This document shows, in pieces, positions 55,572 through 64,000 of a stretch of DNA of 64,000 bases. The translations under genes were made by a program, and so were the position numbers. Under the pieces are notes generated by a model, which did no database searches, had not been told where the DNA came from, and saw nothing but the letters and a program-made list of their open reading frames with translations. The stretch spans positions 499,488-563,487 of the forward strand of contig JAANYP010004805.1 in assembly GCA_020465985.1 (NCBI GenBank), given 5' to 3'. The first letter of the stretch is position 1; every line of letters starts with the position of its first letter. This stretch comes from Centrapalus pauciflorus (taxonomy: Eukaryota; Streptophyta; Magnoliopsida; Asterales; Asteraceae).

Positions 55572-56489
55572 TACAAGTTTTAAGCAATTACTGACACAAA
55601 TTCACAATTACACTTACATTACAGATCATTGTGGTGTTATCAAAACACACATTGATTCAGTGACAAGTCACACTATACCAATCACTGTGAGTAACAGATT
55701 GTCATTCTAACATTTATTGTTTTTGCATTCATGTTTATATATTCAATGGCATGTTCACATTGTTCAAATACATCAATTGGCACTCATGATTACTTTGTTG
55801 TTATGATGCACACTCGTACTTGACGTGTAACACACATGTAGCCAGCGTTCATTTGAAAGTGCATCTATTTACATCATGCTTGCACTGCATGATCATTACT
55901 TCACAATCTGATGCGACCTGGACTGGGGCTGACAGCAGGCCACTGTCGGGGACTGATCATCCCACTCGTTATCCCATCAGGTTCGGCACATCCCCGATCA
56001 GCATTTGAACTGCCAACCCCATGCTAGCAATGCATGGTTTACACGTACATTGAGGCTTACACTGCTTGTTTTCACATACATGGGGCTTACACTGCCCATG
56101 GTTAAGCATTGTTTGTAAAGAAATATTTGTTGTTTGCATAATATGTTATCTCACTAAGCTTTAGCTTACAGTTGACTCACAAATGTTTTCAGGCAAAGGC
56201 AAAAGTGCAGCTGGACCTTCATCTTAAGCATTTCACTTCAATATCCCGGAGACTTTAGAAGCTATTGGTACTTGAATATAATAGCTTTGGGCTGGGATTT
56301 ACTACTTTCAAAACAATTATGATGTTGTAATAGTTAGACTTAATCACTGTAGACATGTACTTTCATTGCTTTAGTGTGGAACTACTTAATTCTGATTTAA
56401 GTATTCAATTTCAATTGTCATGATATTCATTGGGTTGTTTGTTGATCCTGGTGATTACAATTATAATATCAAATCAAGAGGGTGTCACA
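55572..56489 (+). repeat. Ty3/gypsy LTR fragment at the 5' side of copy C
   Basis: It ends AAGAGGGTGTCACA at 56489, the sense-strand end of gypsy LTRs of this window. It contains TCTCACTAAGCTTTAGCTTAC followed by TTTTCAGGCAAAGGCAAAAG, the sense counterpart of the CTTTTCCTGTAAAA...GCTTAGTGA blocks in G and H LTRs. The LTR start is missing. On its left is copia gag and on its right the middle of the copia LTR, so a deletion removed everything between after the gypsy LTR had inserted. No ORF is supported. Confidence 0.75.
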
Positions 56490-56863
56490 TCTTGTAGTCA
56501 AAAACAATACATGAGGAGTTGGAAACAAATTCCATAAAGTGTTTAACCTGTTCACAAAGAGTAGGTTTTGTTCACAAAGAACAGAACACTTGTTAACTGT
56601 CCAAGCTGCTCAACATAATAGAGCAGCGTAGACAGTTTATGTCCAGCCTGTTTAGCAGACAGAACAGCTTGGACAAACTGCCTTTATTGCAACGAATGCA
56701 ACATGGTAAACAACTTTAGGCTAATATTGCAAATCACTTTCAAGTATCAATAAGGCATATAACAGTCCTTAAATTCAACCTTCAAGTGCATCAACAGGTT
56801 TGATTAAAGAATCTCCCCCTCAGATGTACAGCAGGTTTGATTGAGGCCTTTTTGTGCCTAACA
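56490..56863 (-). repeat. 5' LTR of copia copy C, U3 fragment (374 bp)
   Basis: Nearly identical to 44347-44721, ending GTGCCTAACA. It lacks the TATA box, R and U5, so copy C has no complete promoter for its genomic RNA. Confidence 0.92.
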
Positions 56864-57954
56864 CACTTAAAAACCCACTTGGTTCCTATTGCAACTTCTC
56901 TTCGAGGTAACGGAACTAACTCCCACACTTCTAGTTTCCTAAATTGTGACAGTTCTTCCTTCATCGCTTCAACCCAAGAGTTGTCTTTTAGTGCCATTTG
57001 CACATTCTTCGGCTCTACTTGCGAAATGAAACATGAGTAGAGGTAAGTATGAAAGGTCTCGGAGTCATTGATCATCGACAACAACACTGTGTTGTTATTC
57101 AAACTACTCCTAGTCCTCACACCAGCATTAGGATTTCCTATGATACTCTCAATTGGATGATCCTTATTAATTCTCGATGTTTCTATCTCGTCAACCCTAA
57201 GATTATCTCCCAAATTTGATCTTATCTCTCCTAACGGGGGAACGACCTCAAACTCTACATTTTCTTCCTTATGGACACTGTCTTCAGAGTTAGAGCGTGT
57301 TGTTTGATTTTCGTTTGTAGGAATTTCAGAATCATTTTCTGCTTGAGATCTATCTTCAGTTGTTGTAGGCTCGGATGTTGATGGAAAGGTGTTCCTCGGA
57401 AAACTTTGACCCTCGTCATTCAGATTTAATGACGACAAGTCCTGTTCGATTGTATCTACATTTCCATCCAAAGGAATGTTAATTGATTCAAACAAATTGT
57501 GATAGTAAAAAATCCATTCCGGACCAGTTTGGGGTTCATGTGTATAACTTGTTACATCAATGTTATACACAACCTCTACTGTACCATTTGATTTGTTAAA
57601 AACCCGTTTGTTTGGTGCGTTCGGCATATAACCTAGGAAATATCCTTCGTCAGCCTTTTCACCAAACTTAGGTTGATGTTTTGTTTTCATTAACGTACAT
57701 GGTACCCCAAATGGTTCGAAGCCAGTTAAATTTGGTGGCCTTTTATTCAAAACTTCATAACAGGTTTTGTTCAATGATTTGACAGTAAGGACCCTGTTTA
57801 AAACATGACACGCGGTATTCACTGCCTCCCCCCAAAACATGGTAGGAAGCTTTGAATACGAGAGCATGGTCCTTGCTGCCTCAATCAAAGTCCGGTTTTT
57901 CCGTTCTACCACCCCATTTTGTTGTCGCTCATATGGTGCACTAAATTGATGCAC
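56864..57954 (-). pseudogene. Integrase C-terminus, linker and start of reverse transcriptase (copy B)
   Basis: An open frame enters with HQFSAPYERQQNGVVERKNR, whose Glu is the third catalytic residue of integrase. It then has EAARTMLSYSKLPTMFWGEAVN, an acidic linker (TTTEDRSQAENDSE) and VWELVPLPRREVAIGTKWVF, the start of reverse transcriptase. The frame passes the copy C target site and runs about 24 codons into the copy C LTR (to 56791), so the extreme C-terminus of the ORF is chimeric. Reverse transcriptase continues at 43606. Confidence 0.88.
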
Positions 57955-58816
57955 TATTCCCTTTGATAGGCAATATACACCAATAACTGTGTTTTTAAAT
58001 TCCGTTCCGTTATCACTCCTGATTCATTTAACTCGCGTCCGGTATGAGTTTTCCTCTTGCTCTAAGAACCCGATGAGCTTGGCAGCTGTCTCGTCCTTTG
58101 TACCGAAAAGGAAAACCCAAGAAAAACGTGAGTAATCATCAGTATTAACCAAACAATACCAACTACCACCTATGCTCCTTTTGTTGATTAGCCCGAACAG
58201 GTCCATATGCAACAAATCGAACGTGGTAGCTAATGAGTTCCGAGTCTTAGACTTGTGTGCCTTCTTGTGTTGTTATCCTTTCTTGCACGGTAGACACTTG
58301 TCCTCAAACTAAAAACTCTTCATGGGAACACCTTGAACCAATCCGTTTTTAGTAATGTAATTCATCTTTCTCAGGTGCAAGTGTGTCATGCGTCTATGCC
58401 ATAAAACCGATTCAGTTTCTGAAGCTTTTGATAGTAGACATATCGGTCCCATCGAAGATTCCGGCTTGTTCATGTCGAGCATGTACATGTCATTCTTCTT
58501 TGGAGCCCTCATCAGTATCCACTCTTCAGGTATTTTGAATCCCGGCTTCAGCACTAACGCCTCAGTATCAGTGAAAAGTACTGAGTTCTTTTTATCAGAG
58601 ATTTGAGATACACTAATGAGATTGTGAACCAGTTTATCAACGTGATAAACTTGATCCAGTTTGATAGTCTCATTAGTGACCACTCCAGTACCGGTGATAT
58701 TCCCTCCTTTATTGCCAGCGAATGATACAAATTCCTATTCCCTCCCTTGAAGTCTGCGAGTAGACTTCTTTCCCCTGTCGTGTGCCTGGAGCAAGCACTG
58801 TCGATGAACCACTTGT
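57955..58816 (-). pseudogene. Protease end, GAG-pre-integrase and integrase core (copy B)
   Basis: Pieces are 58309-58683 (VYHVDKLVHNLISVSQ, WHRRMTHLHLRKMNYITKNG) and 58024-58215 (LLHMDLFGLINKRS, TDDYSRFSWVF). The protease motif near 58800 reads FIDSACSRHTTG, with Ala for the Gly of D-S-G. Stops occur after MKSF (about 58306) and in the RIRSDNG block, where a TGA (about 58022) replaces an Arg codon. The stops near 58275 and 58736 add to the damage. Confidence 0.85.
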
Positions 58817-60243
58817 TGTTTGGACCTGTAGTTATCTCCTGGACATGAATGAAAAGAGGATAGTTATGACGGGGAACCCAAGCAATGACTGCTTGGTAAT
58901 ACCATTCTCGTCCACATACTTGAACTCTTTCAAATACCCATCTCTCCTTTCAGGTGACTTTTGTTTTGATTTAGAGCCTGTTGTGGTGCCGAGTGATTTA
59001 AGTTCACTCTCGGCCTTTGTGTAGGGATTTGCTGTGGAGCTCTTGAATAGTTTATTTTATAAGGCATTTCCGATTGGAATCCCTGAGCTCTACCTGGTGT
59101 TTGATGTCTTACAGGTTTGTGTGACCTAACCGGAGTGTAAGCTCTGTTAGGTGTAGTGCTCCTATAATTTTGTTGCGGTCCTGACCTTGATTAATTATTG
59201 AATCTATTTGGTGAATTAGTCCTAATCACTTCTTTGGGTCGACATGACACAAGTATTTGTTTCACAGCAGATTTTGGTGTGGCTGGCACAGTTTTCTTGG
59301 TGTTATGAGAACTATTTGTGCTTGCAACACTTGTAGAAGGTGTATGTTGTTCCGGCATTCCAGTTTTAGGTGTAGAGTCTACTTTCCTATGTGGATAACT
59401 AGAAACAACATGTCCCCTTTCATGACATCTAAAGCAAGACATTTTGTCAATCGACTTTTTATGTGTGCCCTTTGACTTAGGTGTCTCGCTAGTGTCTGGT
59501 TCTTTCGGCTCAACTATAGTGACTGGTTCCACCTCTTGATCATTAAAGTCAATTTTGGCTTGTCCTACAGGCTTATCACTAGAGGATGGCACAAATTTGA
59601 CCTTCTTAATTTTGACATTATGACTAGTCACCTTAGTTTCTTTATCCTTAACTGGTTCAGACGTAGGTTCAGGTTCTACCTCTGAGTCAACTGGTTTTTC
59701 AGTTTTCTCCTGAGGCTGAGGTACATAATTATCATTGAAAGGTAGAGGACTCTCATGATACCCTAGACCTACAGGTTTCTTAGACTGACGCTGTGCATCT
59801 AAGATCTTCCCTAGGTTGAGAGATGAGTTCCTAAACTTTTCCAGTTTACGGTTTACCTCTGCTACCTTAATCTTATATTCAGCTACCTCTACTTCTCTGG
59901 TCTTAAGCTCTTTGGTCAATGCCTCAACATGTTCATACATCCGTTCTAATCTAACACACTGCTCACTCAGCTTGTCTTATAGAACTATGACATCTTGTGC
60001 ATCTGCCTTAAGCTTATTTCTAAGGTCTTCCTTTATATCTAATAGCCTAGCGTTGTCTGATTTTAAAGATTCATTCTGAGCAGTTATAGTTTGATGTGAT
60101 TCTAGTACTAAGTTTAATCTATCATTAGACGTAACACACAAAGCACATAAATCACTGAAAATAGAGAAATTCAGAATTACCTTGGCGTGATCAGATTCCA
60201 CATTCGCCATCTGTGCGTCGAACTCCAGAATTGTCGGATCTTC
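58817..60243 (-). pseudogene. Distal gag region (copy B): coiled coil, zinc knuckle, Pro/Gln linker
   Basis: 59977-60210 and 59191-59940 belong to one frame, broken by a TAA at about 59974. They give a heptad-rich segment (NESLKSDNARLLDIKEDLRN, EHVEALTKELKTREVEVAE) and then a Ser/Lys/Glu linker. A second zinc knuckle follows, CFRCHERGHVVSSY, with Tyr for the last Cys. A basic Thr/Pro-rich segment ends at a TAA near 59190. 58817-59190 holds the linker toward protease in several frames. Confidence 0.75.
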
Positions 60244-61722
60244 TTACTTTTCTACAAACATAGGACTGATATCATTCTGATTGCTGTCCCCTGTCGTTTC
60301 CTCTGCTACGACACTTCCAGTCTCGGTTACTTCAGCCATAAAGGCTCTAGCGTTCGACTCTGGATGTGTACTCCAGTCATATGTTCCATCAAGCTGTCTG
60401 TCAGATGTGACAATGGTTAACAGACCAGCTATATTCGTCTGAGTGCTTGAACTACCCGGCAGATATCTCCCTTGAGATTGATTCTGGTACTGATTCTGGT
60501 AGTTCTCTACTTTCGGTCTTTGACACTCTCTAGCGAAATGTCCTAACCCTTGACAGTTGTAAGACTTAACTTTGGATTTATCAAACCCAATCTTATTGTT
60601 ACTGACATTAAGATTTCTGCCCGTCCTCTTGATGAACCTTTTAACTCGCAGGGTTACCATGGCCAGTTACCATTGCAGATCCATTTCCTCTAGATCATCA
60701 GGATCTACCTGATCATAATCCTCATCCCAAAGCGCAGGATCGTTGATTTTCCCTTGAACGTAATTGCCATAGGCGGCCACAAATGAAGCCAACAGATTCA
60801 GATGGTCTTCAGCTGATTTTGCGCTCATTGGCATCTTTGAATACCCTTGAGATGTAGATGTAGCCTGAGTTTGCTTTTCTTCTGGTTTAGAAAACCCTAA
60901 GAAAGCCCGACTCACTGAGTCTTCTGATTCAACCGGGGTCGATATTTCTCCTGAAAAGAATGCTGTAGCCGTCTTCACGTCAGTTGCCCCTGAAGATTTG
61001 GACTTCCCAAAGTACATGTCTGGATCATGTACTTGTTTATAATCCCTTTCCTTCTTCAGCAATTCAAAGTGATATGCCCTCAGCATTCCTATTACATTTT
61101 CTAGAGTTAGAGTATAGAACTTGTCTTCATCATGCTTTATCAGCGCCACATACATCTCCCATTTGGCTGGTAAAGCATCCAGAATTTTCACAATCTTTTC
61201 CGTCTCGCTATACTCCACATCGTGGTTGTCTAACTCAGTCAGCAGGTGATAGAATCTGGTAATTGTCTCATCCAACTTTTCGTTCTTCAAAGTCTTGAAG
61301 ATCGCGAACTGCTGCTTGAGCATTTCCATTCTATTTTTCCTAACCCTGGGATTTCCTTCACACCTTTTCTCCAATGCATCCCACATCTATTTTGCTATTT
61401 TTTGATTGCGGAAAGTGTGCAAGATTTCCTGAGGTAATGCCATTCTAATTATTACGAATGCCCGGTTCTCGGCCTCATAAAGCTTCTTGTCATCGTCCTT
61501 CGTTTTTGAATATGACAAGACTCTTTGTTGTCCTTCAACCTCTGCCGTAGATGGAATGTATCCCTCGTCTATACAAATCCACATCCTCATGTCGTTGAAT
61601 CTCGTGAAGTCGGCGAACCTATCCTTCCACCAATAGTAATCCTCCAATTTCATCAACTTACATGGAGAATTCGCCTTTCCGACCTCGTGGTCCATTTCAA
61701 TGAATCTCTGTAAACTTGTCAT
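60244..61722 (-). pseudogene. Copia gag (copy B)
   Basis: The ATG at 61722 starts MTSLQRFIEMDHEVGKAN, matching copy 1. One frame runs to 60244 with three nonsense codons. A TAG stands before MWDALEKRC (about 61389), a TAA after EEMDLQW (about 60664), and a TAA after MFVEK. The body has FYHLLTELDNHDVEY, KILDALPAKWEMYVALIKHD and a zinc knuckle SYNCQGLGHFAREC, in which the first Cys is Ser. Copy 1 has Tyr there, so the two copies lost this Cys by different substitutions. Confidence 0.88.
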
Positions 61723-62131
61723 TGTTTCATATATTTTTGAATTTAAACTTAGTTAATTTAATTCGAAATTAATTTAAATTAACTCTTTCGAATTTGAGTA
61801 AATTCGAATCTAATTAATTTTAAACTTGTTTGGAATTAAATTTGAAGTCTAACTAAATTCGAAATGTATGACAAAGTCGAATATAATATTAAATTCGAAA
61901 TTCTGAATTCGATTTTTATAGAAAAATCGATTCTGGGCAAATTCGAAGTGGCCAAACTCGAATCAAACCCTATTCTCTGACAAACTCGAATTTTTAGAAA
62001 ACCCTAATACCTCCTTGATATTCAAGCGCCGCAAGTTCGAAAAACGGCTGATACTTTTTTCAAGTTTTCAGATTAAACCAATATTTTTACGAGTAAAAAT
62101 ATTGATTTCGATCAAAAACTTGAACTAAAGC
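61723..62131 (-). other. 5' leader of copy B, rich in TTCGAA
   Basis: The untranslated region upstream of gag has many TTCGAA and AAATTCGAA motifs (about 61755-62040), as in copy 1. It ends where gypsy LTR H begins; AAAGC (62127-62131) is the candidate target duplication. Confidence 0.75.
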
Positions 62132-64000
62132 TGTGAAGACCACCCCTCACGGCAGTAGTCACCAGTCTAGGTCCCACATCATTCAATACGATATCGACCA
62201 TAACTAAGATAGAGTAATTAAGTGCGGAATATTAAATTACAGTACAAATTATTTGGATTTAAGTTTAATACAGATTACCGATTTTAAATTAAACTTATAA
62301 AGGGCACAAGCCTAATCTAATTCATGTCATCATATAATCAACATAAATCTACCCAAACCATCATATTGTAATCTTTCAAGTAGTACCAAAAGGGTTTGCT
62401 GAGTAGAGGTTTATGAAAACTCCTGTCTTGATCTTGTAAGACCTAAGAACTAGGTCCGGCAGGTTACTTTCCTTTATCTTTTCCTGTAAAAATGGTAATG
62501 TAGCAACCGTAAGCAAGGCTTAGTGAGTAAATAGATTTTCAAATCAACATGCATGGTCAAGCGGATCATCATAAGTCTAGTATGATATGTCTTGGCTGCC
62601 GCTTCAGCCCTCATGATTGAGACATAGAAGTCATAGAGTCGGATGATGTTCAAGCCACGCTCACGCTTAAATCGTGGGGAGCAGCCACATACTGGGCTAG
62701 CTACCAGCAAATCAACATGGCGGAACATCAGAGGTCATTACCAAGTTCAATAGAACTGGTGAAATAGCCAGGTCTAGAACAATAGACCGACCAGGCTAAT
62801 CAAGCTGAATCAATGTATCAAAGTATATGCAATGATGAAGCATACGTAATCAAAGTCATGATAGCAATAATCTCAAAGCAATATCAGAAATGAACTATAA
62901 ATGCATTAACATATGAAATGATGAACAAATAGCTATCTTGATCAACTGGGCAACACCCAACCATGGTGTGCACAGGTCACAATCCAGCTGATGATATGAA
63001 TGTCAAATCAATCTAGCATCAACGTTATGTCTCAACCGGAAATTCAAGCTTGTTAAATCTGAATATCTATAACTCACAGATCTGGGGTCTTTATCAAACA
63101 AATGTAAAATCTGCCACCTGAGATATCTCAGGATTTTATCGTTGTCAATCTGTTCTCTGTCAATTCAAATCTTTGACCCACTTTAAATCTTTAAATCAAT
63201 GTTCAGAATTTCACTGAACCTGTCCAGGATTATCATATCATATCATGTCAATATCATCATCTTTTATCTTTAAAATCTTTATCTTTTCTGATTCTGATAA
63301 CTTGTTAGTTCATAGATCTTTCTTTCATCCACATTCTTTATTTTATTAAATTCTCGAAAGATCAGTATATTTATATTAATATATAATCATTTTGCTAATT
63401 ATCTTGTTAATTTATGCGTTGTCTATGTGTTTTATTCAATATATTTGAATTTAAGAAGGGGATTTCGAATTTATATATGGATAATTTCGAATGAACTAAA
63501 GAAATTCATAATTAAATTCGAATCCATTATTTTGACTTTGGGTTAAATTCGAACCCAAGTCTCGAACTTAAGGGTCAAATTCTGATATATTTTCGAATTT
63601 AGCTAAAAATTCGAGTTTGTTCCATGTATTTCGAGTTTGTTCATGGCATCTCGAATTTGTTCATATTTTACAGCTTTAATACATGAATTTCTAAGTCAAA
63701 AATCACAAATATGTTAAGTATTAAGCCTAGTTTAGATTATATTATACATAATCTATCATAATCTTGTTAAAACTCAATCCAAAAATAACTTTAATCACAT
63801 GAAAATTGATAAATTCGAATTATTGTTCAAAAAAAAAAACTGAAAATAAGGAAACATAAGAACTCGATTCTTACCTCAAATTTCGTATGTAATCGTACAT
63901 GCAACGATAGATTTACGTAGTACTCTTCGAGACCTTTTCAACGATGTATAAAACTTGATAATCGGCTGGTCGACTTTGGGAGAAAATTAGAGAGAAGTAG
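62132..64000 (-). repeat. Ty3/gypsy LTR H (continues past the window end)
   Basis: On the plus strand it starts TGTGAAGACCACCCC. It is colinear with the G LTR over its visible 1.87 kb: TTAAGTGCGGAA, AGGTCCGGC...CTTTTCCTGTAAAAA, GCTTAGTGA, ATGCGTTGTCTATG, the TTCGAA-rich segment (63465-63660) and GGTCGACTTTG...AGAGAGAAGTAG at the end. Identity is moderate, so H is a related but separate family. It would be a minus-strand element with its U5 end here. The small ORF at 62474-62728 is not supported. Confidence 0.82.

Larger units (their letters stand above)
43607..56863 (-). mobile_element. Ty1/copia element, family 2 copy C (13.3 kb)
   Basis: A minus-strand element flanked by a perfect 5-bp target duplication, CACTT (43602-43606 and 56864-56868). 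Across it copy B joins as CTTGCACTTAAAAACCC, as in copy 1 at about 2247. It has a full 3' LTR, polypurine tract, ORF2, spacer, pol and most of gag. The 5' LTR is only a 374-bp U3 piece, preceded by a gypsy LTR fragment that replaced the gag start, leader, primer binding site and the rest of the LTR. It is the youngest and best preserved copia copy here, with one pol frame of 795 codons. Confidence 0.94.
37054..62131 (-). mobile_element. Ty1/copia element, family 1 copy B (split by copy C)
   Basis: A minus-strand element with its 3' LTR at 37054-37658, then polypurine tract, ORF2, spacer, RNase H and part of reverse transcriptase. Copy C occupies 43607-56863. Beyond it come the start of reverse transcriptase, integrase, protease, gag and leader. 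It ends at 62131, where a gypsy LTR begins; the primer binding site and 5' LTR are outside the window. It sits in ORF2 of copy A. More than ten stops or frameshifts are visible. Confidence 0.9.

Noticed and set aside
55820..56008. Plus-strand 62-codon ORF in the gypsy LTR fragment
   Set aside because: It lies in an LTR remnant, with no domain and no homologous frame in the related LTRs.

Overview
The window is plant nuclear DNA, almost certainly an angiosperm and probably a eudicot. The evidence is the make-up of the sequence: Ty1/copia and Ty3/gypsy LTR retrotransposons, initiator-methionine-type primer binding sites, a Mutator-like fold-back element and small inverted-repeat elements in an AT-rich background. 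I found no convincing host protein-coding gene, rRNA or tRNA. The species or family cannot be fixed from this sequence alone.

Layout. 1-8258: 5' part of a minus-strand copia element ('family 1', copy 1). It is inserted in a gypsy LTR remnant (8259-8699). 8700-12100: AT-rich intergenic DNA with a local duplication, an (AT)n tract, a 0.5 kb palindromic MITE and a possible 1 kb non-autonomous DNA transposon. 12101-14184: LTR and gag remnant of a plus-strand copia element of a second family ('family 2', copy D). It is interrupted by an inverted family-2 LTR (copy E, 14185-14501 and 18411-19013), itself split by a 3.9 kb double fold-back element with a 9-bp target duplication. 19014-20015: a truncated direct LTR (copy F). 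20016-37053: plus-strand family-2 copy A, interrupted by minus-strand gypsy element G (23939-31705). 37054-62131: minus-strand family-1 copy B, inserted in ORF2 of A and itself split by minus-strand family-2 copy C (43607-56863). 62132-64000: start of another gypsy LTR (H) inside the leader of B.

The result is a deep nest: D contains E, E contains F, F contains A, A contains G and B, B contains C and H. Target duplications support G in A (AAAGG/AAACG), C in B (CACTT on both sides) and the fold-back element in E (TTTATTCAA on both sides). For the other steps the matching end lies outside the window.

Function. Both copia families have the order gag, protease, integrase, reverse transcriptase, RNase H, followed by a long extra ORF ('ORF2') before the 3' LTR. 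This is the layout of Sirevirus-type elements with an 'envelope-like' gene. Every coding region carries stops, frameshifts or deletions, so no copy looks autonomous. The most interesting observation is that ORF2 in copies A, B and C lies 0.66-1.7 kb beyond pol and is preceded by a TATA box 100-150 bp upstream of its ATG. This suggests a dedicated internal promoter rather than readthrough from pol.
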